Below the pieces are notes generated by a model. The model did no database searches and was not told the DNA's origin. It saw only the letters and a program-made list of their open reading frames with translations. The position numbers and the translations under genes are program-made. A DNA stretch of 14,319 nucleotides from CAYQAJ01 sp964415245 (GTDB lineage: Bacteria > Planctomycetota > Planctomycetia > Pirellulales > Pirellulaceae). Shown in pieces: positions 1-6,422 of this stretch (positions are counted from its first letter, which is position 1; each line of letters starts with the position of its first letter). Where the stretch lies: positions 1 to 14,319 of the forward strand of contig CAYQAJ010000123.1 of the NCBI GenBank assembly GCA_964415245.1, in the 5' to 3' direction.

Positions 1-680
1 CGCTCGAGACCGCGGACGCGGAGCGGACCCGGCTGGAGAAGGCCGCGCTCGTCGTGGGGCGGTCGATCACGGCGGTGAGCGTGGGTGGCGGGCTGCCCGT
101 TCCGTACTGCGAAGGGGAGTCGTACGTCGATTTGGCTCGCTACTACCAGCTTTGCGACGAAGCGCGGCAGCGGCTGGCCCAGAAGTTCGGCCACCAAGTG
201 CGGCTGGAGATCGAGCCGGGGCGGTACCTGGTGGCGGAGTCGGGCTATCTGGTGGCCGAGATTCGCGCCGTGAAACAGATGGGCTCCAACACCTTCTATC
301 TGGTCGATGCGGGCTTCAACACGCTGGCCCGGCCGATTCTGTACGGGGCATACCACCCGATGTCGATTGCGCCGCGCGACGGCGCCACCAGCCGCCCCGA
401 ACACGATGTGGTGGTGGGGGGACCGCTGTGCGAGTCGGGCGACATTTTCACGCAGCGCGAAGGGGGCTTCGTATGCACCCGCAAGCTGCCGGTCGCCGCA
501 GTGGGGGATTTTCTGGTGATCGAGTGCGCGGGGGCGTACGGGTTCGTGATGTCGTCGAACTATAACTCGAAGCCGCTGCCGGCCGAGGTGCTGATCGAAG
601 CGGGCACGCCCCACCTAGTCCGCCGCCGCCAATCGCTCGACGATCTCGTGCGCGGCGAGACGATTCCCGGCCGCGCGTAA
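1..680 (+). CDS. lysA: Diaminopimelate decarboxylase, C-terminal part (5' end outside window)
   Basis: This PLP-dependent enzyme decarboxylates meso-diaminopimelate to L-lysine, the last step of lysine synthesis. The frame is open to the left edge (first whole codon at position 3), leaving about 225 residues. The remaining part carries the glycine-rich phosphate-binding stretch GGGLPVPY, the EPGR motif, the VDAGFN strand, and the CESGD motif, whose cysteine and acid contribute to the active site across the dimer. It also has the C-terminal GAYGFVMSSNYNSKP motif that contacts PLP. The order is the usual fold-type III order: end of the TIM barrel, then the beta domain. The N-terminal barrel with the PLP lysine lies outside the window. 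The gene ends TAA and faces the convergent gene at 729. Carboxynorspermidine decarboxylase is a relative, but the CESGD and SSNYN context favours LysA. Confidence 0.93.
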   Translation, partial: LETADAERTRLEKAALVVGRSITAVSVGGGLPVPYCEGESYVDLARYYQLCDEARQRLAQKFGHQVRLEIEPGRYLVAESGYLVAEIRAVKQMGSNTFYLVDAGFNTLARPILYGAYHPMSIAPRDGATSRPEHDVVVGGPLCESGDIFTQREGGFVCTRKLPVAAVGDFLVIECAGAYGFVMSSNYNSKPLPAEVLIEAGTPHLVRRRQSLDDLVRGETIPGRA

Positions 681-728
681 CGGTACGTTCGACATCTGGC
701 AGCACCAGCGCGTTCTCGATGGATTCGT

Positions 729-1235
729 TCATTCCTCCGGCCTTAGCGCCTCGCCTTGATCGGCCCACTCCTGGACAAAGTAGCTCGCATTGCGGCATTC
801 GTTGATGCAGGCGATCACCTCCGACTTTGCCATTCGCGTCGCTTCGCCCGACACCTCGACCATTTGCCGAATCGAACTGGCAAGCTCCATTCGGCCATCG
901 TCCGTCGGGTCGATCAACTCCCAGTGCCATTTCCGACCGGCGCGTACGTCCAGCGTTTCAACCGGCGCTTGCCGAAAGTCGCGGCCAAGCTGACGCAGAA
1001 ACTCGGCGGAAAACAACACGTAGTCCACATGCTCGGGGTGTGCACGCACCTCGGAAAAAGCCGCCACGATCCGGCGAAGGCGCGTTTGCCGATCGTCCAA
1101 TTCCCAAAACGACAAGTGCCGATTCGACGGGCGATCAGGCCTGAGATCGGATGGCAGGCGCCCCTCGCGCACCAACTCGGCCCATTTGTCGCCGAAGTAT
1201 TGAGATTTGCGGATGAAGCGCAGATACCGCGGCAC
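729..1235 (-). CDS. Hypothetical protein, 168 aa, coupled to HEAT-like gene
   Basis: I do not recognise this family. The protein starts with GTG, and its first base is the last base of the upstream gene's TAG stop (TAGTG), so translation is probably coupled. The product is soluble, rich in Arg, Glu and Trp, and has no signal peptide or membrane segment. The N-terminal third is basic (MPRYLRFIRKSQYFGDKW). The middle, around WELDDRQTRLRRIV, looks helical, followed by the stretch HVDYVLFSAEFLRQLGRDF. The C-terminal third is helical with two cysteine or asparagine-rich turns (ACINECRNASYF). A weak GGAGAA lies about 11 bases before the start. It ends 48 bp from convergent lysA. The tight pairing suggests a partner of the HEAT-like protein, but nothing in the sequence gives a function. 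Confidence 0.7.
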   Translation of the reverse strand: MPRYLRFIRKSQYFGDKWAELVREGRLPSDLRPDRPSNRHLSFWELDDRQTRLRRIVAAFSEVRAHPEHVDYVLFSAEFLRQLGRDFRQAPVETLDVRAGRKWHWELIDPTDDGRMELASSIRQMVEVSGEATRMAKSEVIACINECRNASYFVQEWADQGEALRPEE

Positions 1236-1732
1236 TACCGCTGCTTCTCCAAGTGTGCGATGAGATGTCGCAGATCAGAGACGAGCGCATGCGACTTCTC
1301 GCCATCGACGGCACGCCGTAGCGCGGGAAGCGAGCGGATGTCCTCCAAGTATCCCAGGCCGAGAATGGCGCCGTATCGCACGGAAGTGGAAGGGTGGGAA
1401 AGGCAGCTCTCCAGAACGAGGCATCGGGCGTCGCTGGTCGCCGCGTCCTCGATATGACCGAGCCACCGCAGCGCCTCGGCCGCGACATCCGGATTCACAT
1501 CCGGCGCCGCGACGCATTGATGAATGGCGGAAACGGCCTGCGCACCGCTCTGATTGACGAGAGCAACGATCCGGCGCGAGAAGTCGTTCTCGAACCCTTC
1601 CTCGAACGTCTCGGGGTCCGCGCCGGCGAAAAGGGTCCGCGCGGCGGCCATGGTTTCGGCACTACAATGCGATACCAAGGATTCGAACGGTGTCGGGACG
1701 TGGCCCGTGTCGGTGCGATCGTTTGTGGCCAT
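1235..1732 (-). CDS. Small HEAT-repeat-like helical protein, 165 aa
   Basis: The protein is predicted to be all-helical and soluble. Two helix-turn-helix units fit the HEAT or Armadillo pattern: about residues 82-112 (AAEALRWLGHIEDA then a second helix ending LESCLSH) and 114-142 (STSVRYGAILGLGYLEDI then LPALRRAVD). A final helix follows. Such repeats usually mediate protein contacts; no catalytic motif is visible. I chose the ATG at 1732 because it is the only ATG near the conserved part, although its AGGG lies only two bases upstream. A TTG at 1762 would add ten residues (MCAKPTHNRD) and has no better ribosome site, so the start is uncertain. It overlaps the next gene by one base. It lies 106 bp downstream of gyrB on the same strand, with a stem-loop and a palindrome in between, and may have its own promoter. 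Confidence 0.68.
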   Translation of the reverse strand: MATNDRTDTGHVPTPFESLVSHCSAETMAAARTLFAGADPETFEEGFENDFSRRIVALVNQSGAQAVSAIHQCVAAPDVNPDVAAEALRWLGHIEDAATSDARCLVLESCLSHPSTSVRYGAILGLGYLEDIRSLPALRRAVDGEKSHALVSDLRHLIAHLEKQR

Positions 1733-1739
1733 GTCCCTA

Positions 1740-1762
1740 TTGTGCGTCGGTTTGGCGCACAA
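1740..1762. promoter_or_regulatory. Perfect 7-bp inverted repeat upstream of the HEAT-like gene
   Basis: TTGTGCG (1740-1746) and CGCACAA (1756-1762) are exact reverse complements separated by nine bases. The site sits 8 to 30 bases before the chosen ATG of the HEAT-like gene, where an operator or a translation-controlling hairpin could act. If translation started at the TTG at 1762, the repeat would be coding. No regulator can be assigned. Confidence 0.35.
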
Positions 1763-1806
1763 ATCAAGAAATGTCCCGACGTGGGCACTTGGAGGAATGA
1801 GGCGAT

Positions 1807-1825
1807 CCTCACGCTCCGCGTGAGG
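1807..1825 (-). terminator. Stem-loop after gyrB
   Basis: CCTCACGC (1807-1814) and GCGTGAGG (1818-1825) form a perfect 8-bp GC-rich stem with a three-base loop, 13 bases past the gyrB stop codon. No T-run follows on the transcribed strand, so this is not a classical intrinsic terminator. It could instead protect the mRNA 3' end or work as a weak terminator. Confidence 0.45.
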
Positions 1826-1838
1826 TCTATGGTCCCGC

Positions 1839-4412
1839 TTACACGTCCAGGTTGCGGACTTCCAGGGCGTGCTTTTCGATGAACTCGCGGCGGGGTTCGA
1901 CTTTGTCGCCCATCAGCACGCTGAAGATGTCGACGGCCGCGGCGGCGTCGCGCATGGTCACTTGCACCAGCGTGCGGTTGGCCGGGTCGAGCGTGGTATC
2001 GCGCAGCTCCTCGGCGTTCATTTCGCCCAGGCCCTTGAACCGCGTCACTTGCAAGCCCCGCTCGCCGGCGGAGCGCACGGCCGCCAGGAGGCCGCGCAAG
2101 TCCTCGAGCGCGATTTCGTTTTCGCCCCGACGCAGCACGTACCGCGGCTTTTCAACCCCGGTGCGCTGCTGGCGAATGAGCGACTGCACGTCGAAGCCCA
2201 TTGCGTCCAGGTCTTTGAGGCAAGCGTTGATGGTGCGGACCTCGTGCAGCTCGGTGATCCGCACGCGCGAAGGTGGCTCACCATTGCCGGCTGACTCGCC
2301 GCCAGCGCCGGGTTCGCCGCTCGATTTGCCCGTCGGCTCGTCGTCCACGGACAACTCGCCGCCCGTGGCGGCTTCCTGGGCTTTGAGGAACTCGTCGAGC
2401 TCCGCGCGGTTGACGAACCAGTGCTCCTGCCGGCCGACGAACACGTGGAACACCGGCAGCCGCCCGGTCGCCGGATCCATCCGCTCGGCGTGCAGCTTGA
2501 GTCCGATGCCGCGGCGCTCCAGGGCGATGATGGCGTCCTCGACGGCGGCCAGGATGCGGCAGATTCGTGCCATTGCTTCGCCGGAGATCAGCCGTCCGTC
2601 GCCCGGGTCGAACACCGCGTCGGCCAGCCCCTTTTCCAGAAGCTGGGCCTTCATCTCGTCGTCGGTCTGAACGTAGTAGGTTTCCTTGCGGGTGCGGACG
2701 CGGAACAGCGGCGGCTGGGCAACGTAGATGTGGCCCCCCATCACAAGCTGGTTCATCTGTCGGTAGAAGAATGTGAGCACGAGCGTGCGAATGTGCGAGC
2801 CGTCGACGTCGGCGTCGGTCATGATGATGATCTTGTTGTACCGGCGCTTGCTGAGGTCCTGCTCGGCGCCGATGCCGCTGCCGATGGCGGCGATCATGCT
2901 TTGCACTTCTTCGTTGGCCAGAACCTTGTCGTCGCGCGACTTGTAGGCGTTGATGATTTTGCCTCGCAAGGGAAGGATGGCCTGGAAGTCGCGGAGCCGG
3001 CCCCCTTCGGCGGTGCCTCCGGCCGAATCGCCCTCGACCAGGTAGAGCTCGCACCGCTCCACCTCGCGGCTGATGCAGTCACGCAGCTTGCCGGGCAGGC
3101 TGCCGCCGCCCAGGGCGCCCTTGCGCTTTTGCACCAATTCCTTGGCCTTGCGGGCGGCTTCGCGGGCTTCAGCGGCGAGCATGCCCTTGCGGACAACGAT
3201 CTTCGCAGTCTTGGGGTTTTCTTCCAGATAGCGGCTCAAGAATTCGCCCACGGCCGAATTGACGATCCCCTCCACCTCGCCGTTGCCCAGCTTGGTTTTG
3301 GTCTGGCCCTCGAATTGCGGATGGGGCACGCGCATCGAAATGACCACGGTGAGCCCCTCGCGGAAGTCGTCGCCCGTGGGAATGAGGTCCTTGAAGATGC
3401 CCGACTTCTTGCCGTAGTTATTGAGCGTTCGAGTGAGCGCGGTGCGGAAACCGGAGACGTGCGTGCCCCCTTCGGTGGTGGGAATGTTGTTGACGTAGGA
3501 GTGCAGGTTCTCGGTGTATTCGGCCGAGTACTGGATGGCCACTTCGTAGCCGACGCCCTGGTCCTCGCCCGAGAGGTAAATGACTTCCGGGTGTTCGGGC
3601 TCGCTGGCGCGGTTGAGGTGCTCGACGAACTCGATAATGCCGCGCTCGTAGCAGAACTCGGCTCCTTCGCCGGCGCGCTCGTCCTTGTAGATGATGCGCA
3701 CGCCGCGATTGAGAAAGGCCAATTCCTGCAACCGCTTGTACAGCACGTCGTAGCTGAACCGCGCGGTGGTGAAAACCTGCGGATCGGGCTTGAAGGTGGT
3801 GCGGGTGCCGATCTTGTTCGTGGCCCCGACGCGGCGGACCGGTCCCTGGGGAACGCCCCTTTCGTACTCCTGCTGATAGACGTGGCCGTTGCGGAACACT
3901 TCCACTTCGCACCACTCGGAGAGAAAGTTGACCACGGTTACGCCGACGCCGTGCAGACCACCCGACGTCTGGTAGGCCCCTTTCTGAAACTTGCCACCGA
4001 ATTTGAGGACGCACATCACGCCTTCGAGGGTGGACACCTCGCGGCCCAACTCCTCGCTGAGCTGCTCGTGCGGTTCGACGGGAATACCGCGGCCATCGTC
4101 CTCGACCGTTACCGAGCCGTCGTTGTTGATGGTGACCCAGACACTTTTGGCGAAGCCGGCCATGGCTTCGTCAATGGAGTTATCGACCACCTCGAACACG
4201 AGGTGATGTTGCCCGCGCGCGCCCGTGTCGCCGATGTACATGCTGGGGCGCTCGCGGACGTGCTCCAGATCGGAAAGGTGCTGCAGGTCCTCGGCGCCGT
4301 ACTCGGCGTCGCCCCGCTGGAAATCCTGCGGGCCGATGGCCGGACGCTGGAGCGGCGGCTCGACCGGCGGCTCCGGCTGCTTCTGGTCTTGTGGCGTTTG
4401 GCTCGGTGTCAT
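1839..4412 (-). CDS. gyrB: DNA gyrase subunit B
   Basis: GyrB is the ATPase and TOPRIM subunit of the A2B2 gyrase that introduces negative supercoils ahead of the replication fork. The 857-residue product has the GHKL ATPase with FEVVDNSIDEA (E74, N78), DDGRGIP (105-111) and GGLHGVG (151-157). The transducer lysine lies in QTKTKLGN (370-377). The TOPRIM parts are EGDSAGG (460-466) and DADVDG (533-538), and the tail begins RFKGLGEMN (791-799). A long insert (about 585-785) interrupts the TOPRIM part, as in proteobacterial GyrB, and contains a Gly/Ser/Glu linker near 685-715. This makes the protein longer than the roughly 800-residue E. coli form. I chose the ATG at 4412 because AGGTGGG lies 8 bases upstream; a TTG at 4451 would add 13 poor residues. 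It follows dciA by 43 bp. ParE is the alternative, but the insert and the dnaA-dnaN context favour GyrB. Confidence 0.97.
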   Translation of the reverse strand: MTPSQTPQDQKQPEPPVEPPLQRPAIGPQDFQRGDAEYGAEDLQHLSDLEHVRERPSMYIGDTGARGQHHLVFEVVDNSIDEAMAGFAKSVWVTINNDGSVTVEDDGRGIPVEPHEQLSEELGREVSTLEGVMCVLKFGGKFQKGAYQTSGGLHGVGVTVVNFLSEWCEVEVFRNGHVYQQEYERGVPQGPVRRVGATNKIGTRTTFKPDPQVFTTARFSYDVLYKRLQELAFLNRGVRIIYKDERAGEGAEFCYERGIIEFVEHLNRASEPEHPEVIYLSGEDQGVGYEVAIQYSAEYTENLHSYVNNIPTTEGGTHVSGFRTALTRTLNNYGKKSGIFKDLIPTGDDFREGLTVVISMRVPHPQFEGQTKTKLGNGEVEGIVNSAVGEFLSRYLEENPKTAKIVVRKGMLAAEAREAARKAKELVQKRKGALGGGSLPGKLRDCISREVERCELYLVEGDSAGGTAEGGRLRDFQAILPLRGKIINAYKSRDDKVLANEEVQSMIAAIGSGIGAEQDLSKRRYNKIIIMTDADVDGSHIRTLVLTFFYRQMNQLVMGGHIYVAQPPLFRVRTRKETYYVQTDDEMKAQLLEKGLADAVFDPGDGRLISGEAMARICRILAAVEDAIIALERRGIGLKLHAERMDPATGRLPVFHVFVGRQEHWFVNRAELDEFLKAQEAATGGELSVDDEPTGKSSGEPGAGGESAGNGEPPSRVRITELHEVRTINACLKDLDAMGFDVQSLIRQQRTGVEKPRYVLRRGENEIALEDLRGLLAAVRSAGERGLQVTRFKGLGEMNAEELRDTTLDPANRTLVQVTMRDAAAAVDIFSVLMGDKVEPRREFIEKHALEVRNLDV

Positions 4413-4455
4413 GAATGAATCCCACCTGGCCCGGGGGCCCCGGCGGGGCAATGCT

Positions 4456-4860
4456 CTAGGGGATGGCGCCCACCTTGAATCGCAGGCCGCGAAGATGCAA
4501 TTCGGGGAGCAGGACTGTCAGTTTCTCAGTTACCTGTCGTTTCTGAAAGGTCAGTTCCTGCAGCACGATGGAATTGCGGACGAACACTTCCAGGATGCCA
4601 CCTCGCAGGTTCCCCACGCGGCTGTCGGCGGCAAGTTTCGCGCCCACTGCTTCCTGCCATGCGCCGGCGCACTGCTCGTGGGCGGCGGCGTGCGCGTAGC
4701 CGTTTCGCGCCAACAGGCCGCTGACCACATCGCCGATGCGCTGCGGCTGACGGATACGCACGCGGCGACCGTCCATCTCGCGAGCCAGTGCTTCGAGCTC
4801 CGGGTCTTTTTTCTTCGCCACGGCGCAATTTGTCTCCACGGTAGGCGGCTTCGACCGCAC
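4456..4860 (-). CDS. dciA: DciA-like DUF721 protein, probable helicase loader
   Basis: DUF721 proteins (DciA) are the ancestral bacterial helicase operators, which help place DnaB on origin DNA in bacteria without DnaC or DnaI. The product has 134 residues. A basic, variable N-terminus (1-38, including AKKKDPELEALAREMDGRR) is followed by the DUF721 core from IGDVVSGLLAR to the end. The core includes CAGAWQEAVGAKLAADSRVGNLRGGILEVFVRNS and the closing pattern LTVLLPELHLRGLRFKVG, which resembles the KH-like fold of the family. Translation starts at GTG with GGAG six bases upstream. It lies between dnaN (47 bp gap) and gyrB (43 bp gap), the classical position of this gene. The family call is good; the loader role comes from work on the family in other bacteria. 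Confidence 0.87.
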   Translation of the reverse strand: MRSKPPTVETNCAVAKKKDPELEALAREMDGRRVRIRQPQRIGDVVSGLLARNGYAHAAAHEQCAGAWQEAVGAKLAADSRVGNLRGGILEVFVRNSIVLQELTFQKRQVTEKLTVLLPELHLRGLRFKVGAIP

Positions 4861-4907
4861 AACGAACTCCGCCCGCCCGCAGGTGTCGGGCCGTCACTGA
4901 CAATCGA

Positions 4908-6020
4908 CTACTCTCGCGCCAGCGGCATGATGACGTAGCCATACCCGTCGTCGGTGGTGAAGAGCGCCGCCGCCTCGGCATCCGCGACCTCCATGGTGAA
5001 CGACTTCTCGGGGTCGAGCACGCGAAGAAAATCGGCCAGGAAACGGTGGTCGAGCTTGATCGCCACGCTGCTCCCTTCGTAGGCGACCGGCAATTCGACG
5101 CGCGACTGGCCGACCTCGGGCGTCGACGCCGTGAGCACCAGCAGGCCGTCTTCGAACGAACAATCGATTCCACGGCTCTCGTCCGACGCTACGATCGACG
5201 CCTGCCGCAGTGCGGCGTACGTGGGCGCAACCGTCAACTCGATCCGCCGCGCCTCGCGTCGGCTGGGGAACACGTCCCGCCACTTGGGGAATCGCCCTTC
5301 GACAAGCTGCGAATACAGCGTCGCGCGGGTGCTGGCCAGCACGATGTCGTTGCCCCGCGCGGCCAACCGCACTTCGGCGTCGCTGTCGCCCACCATGCGG
5401 CCGATCAACTGCACGGCTCGCGTGCGGACGATGGTCGTGGTGTCGCCGGTCTGATGGCCGCCAACCGATTGCGCGGGCCCTTCCATCTTCGCCAGCCGCC
5501 GGCCATCGGTCGCCACGGCGGTGATTTTGTCGGCCCCCATTTCCAACAGCACGCCCCCCAGCGCGTAGCGGCTGCTCTCATTGTCGGTGGCGAACTCGGT
5601 CCGCCGCACCAGCTCGCGCAGCAGCCGCTCGGAGAGCGTGTGATACTTTTCTTCGCGAAAGGCCGGCACCGCCGGAAACTCGGTAGGATCCTCGGACGAG
5701 AGCGAGATTTTGCTATGCTCGCCACGGATGTCGGCCCCGCGCGAGGTCGACTCGATCAACAGCTTCTCGTCGCTGCTCTCGCGAAGGATGTTGGCGAAAC
5801 GGCTGGCGGGCACCAGGATGCTGCCGGCCGACTCGACTTCCGTTCCCGGCACATCGACGCGAATGCGCAAATCGCCGTCGGTTGCCGACAGCACCACGCC
5901 CTGGTTCGTGGCCTCGACCTTGACGTTGTTGAACAGCGGCTTGGGGCTGCGAGCCGGCGCCACCATGGCCGCGAGTTGGAACGCCGAATCGAGGGCCTCG
6001 CGATGTGCAACGATTTTCAT
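4908..6020 (-). CDS. dnaN: DNA polymerase III subunit beta (sliding clamp)
   Basis: The beta clamp encircles DNA as a dimeric ring and tethers polymerase III and other replication and repair proteins. The product is 370 residues, the normal length. It has three repeated domains: about 1-125 (MKIVAHREALDSAFQLA to FPAVPAF), 126-245 (YALGGVLLE, AVATDGRRLAKME) and 246-370 (EGRFPKWRDVFPS to the end). It ends in GYGYVIMPLARE, close to the usual YVIMPMR end that lines the client-binding pocket. The ATG at 6020 has AGGA eight bases upstream. It starts downstream of the 402-bp gap after dnaA and runs into dciA with a 47 bp spacer, so dnaN, dciA and gyrB are likely co-transcribed. Confidence 0.97.
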   Translation of the reverse strand: MKIVAHREALDSAFQLAAMVAPARSPKPLFNNVKVEATNQGVVLSATDGDLRIRVDVPGTEVESAGSILVPASRFANILRESSDEKLLIESTSRGADIRGEHSKISLSSEDPTEFPAVPAFREEKYHTLSERLLRELVRRTEFATDNESSRYALGGVLLEMGADKITAVATDGRRLAKMEGPAQSVGGHQTGDTTTIVRTRAVQLIGRMVGDSDAEVRLAARGNDIVLASTRATLYSQLVEGRFPKWRDVFPSRREARRIELTVAPTYAALRQASIVASDESRGIDCSFEDGLLVLTASTPEVGQSRVELPVAYEGSSVAIKLDHRFLADFLRVLDPEKSFTMEVADAEAAALFTTDDGYGYVIMPLARE

Positions 6021-6119
6021 TGTTTCTTTTCCTGTTCTTTTTCAGCCTGTGCCTGTTGGTAAAGCTGGTCGTAAAAAGTGATCCGCCAGAGGACGCTGAT
6101 TCATGGTTGGCACTCTCGG

Positions 6120-6159
6120 CTCTCTTACTGGTATCTTTTCAAGTTGTAGTAAAAGAGAG
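6120..6159. repeat. AT-rich imperfect inverted repeat
   Basis: CTCTCTT (6120-6126) pairs with AAGAGAG (6153-6159), and inside it ACT (6127-6129) pairs with AGT (6148-6150) across a two-base bulge. This lies in the most AT-rich 40 bases of the dnaA-dnaN gap, where an unwinding element might be. It has no recognised function. Confidence 0.3.
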
Positions 6160-6207
6160 AAACGGATCGGTTACCATCCGGTGTCGATCTGCCGGGTCTA
6201 AGCGTCG

Positions 6208-6246
6208 ACAACGACTCGCGTTACGGGTCGTGTCGCGAGTCGTTGT
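6208..6246. repeat. Perfect 13-bp inverted repeat in the dnaA-dnaN gap
   Basis: ACAACGACTCGCG (6208-6220) and CGCGAGTCGTTGT (6234-6246) are exact reverse complements with a 13-base spacer. No T-run follows on either strand, so a plain intrinsic terminator is unlikely. It could be a protein-binding site at the origin, a cruciform, or a control element in the dnaN leader. Confidence 0.6.
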
Positions 6247-6249
6247 TGT

Positions 6250-6258
6250 GTTGGATAA
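6250..6258 (-). promoter_or_regulatory. Weak DnaA-box-like site
   Basis: On the minus strand it reads TTATCCAAC, seven of nine matches to TTATCCACA. On its own it would be ignored; it is listed because of the better boxes nearby. Confidence 0.25.
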
Positions 6259-6333
6259 TCTGTTGGTGCATGGTCGCTTGGCTGGCGCCGCACGGTTCTT
6301 GTCTGACGGTTCTGGGCGGTGGCTCGATTCCTC

Positions 6334-6342
6334 TGTCGATAA
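6334..6342 (-). promoter_or_regulatory. DnaA box (TTATCGACA)
   Basis: On the minus strand it reads TTATCGACA, one base from the consensus TTATCCACA. It faces the box at 6384, about 50 bp away. The spacing and orientation suit a small origin module. Confidence 0.55.
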
Positions 6343-6351
6343 CTGCCTCGG

Positions 6352-6360
6352 TTAGCAACA
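6352..6360 (+). promoter_or_regulatory. Weak DnaA-box-like site
   Basis: TTAGCAACA matches the DnaA box at seven of nine positions. It lies between the two stronger boxes. Confidence 0.25.
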
Positions 6361-6383
6361 TTCGCCGACGCTGGCGCGACACC

Positions 6384-6392
6384 TTATCAACA
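6384..6392 (+). promoter_or_regulatory. DnaA box (TTATCAACA)
   Basis: TTATCAACA differs from the TTATCCACA consensus by one base. It lies 31 bp beyond the dnaA stop codon, at the dnaA-proximal side of the gap. Confidence 0.55.
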
Positions 6393-6422
6393 TTCGCTTT
6401 TCGTGTGATTGTCCTCCGTGGT

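Larger units (their letters stand above)
6021..6422. other. dnaA-dnaN intergenic region, candidate oriC
   Basis: This gap of about 400 bp between dnaA and dnaN has no convincing gene. It holds two 8-of-9 matches to the DnaA box TTATCCACA in opposite orientation, at 6334-6342 and 6384-6392, and two 7-of-9 matches at 6250-6258 and 6352-6360. It also contains a perfect 13-bp inverted repeat (6208-6246) and AT-rich stretches near 6011-6050 and 6120-6160 (27 of 40 bases are A or T in 6121-6160). Many bacterial origins lie between dnaA and dnaN and show this combination. By chance about 0.012 TTATCNACA sites would be expected in both strands of 402 bp of even composition, against two seen. Whether it is the active origin cannot be read from sequence alone; it could also just control dnaN and dnaA. 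Confidence 0.6.

Noticed and set aside
1807..1825. gyrB stem-loop as a full rho-independent terminator
   Set aside because: The stem is strong but no T-tract follows on the minus strand; kept only as a weak terminator candidate.
2421..4418. 665-codon open frame antisense to gyrB
   Set aside because: It mirrors a clear gyrB with all motifs; long antisense frames are common in GC-rich genes.
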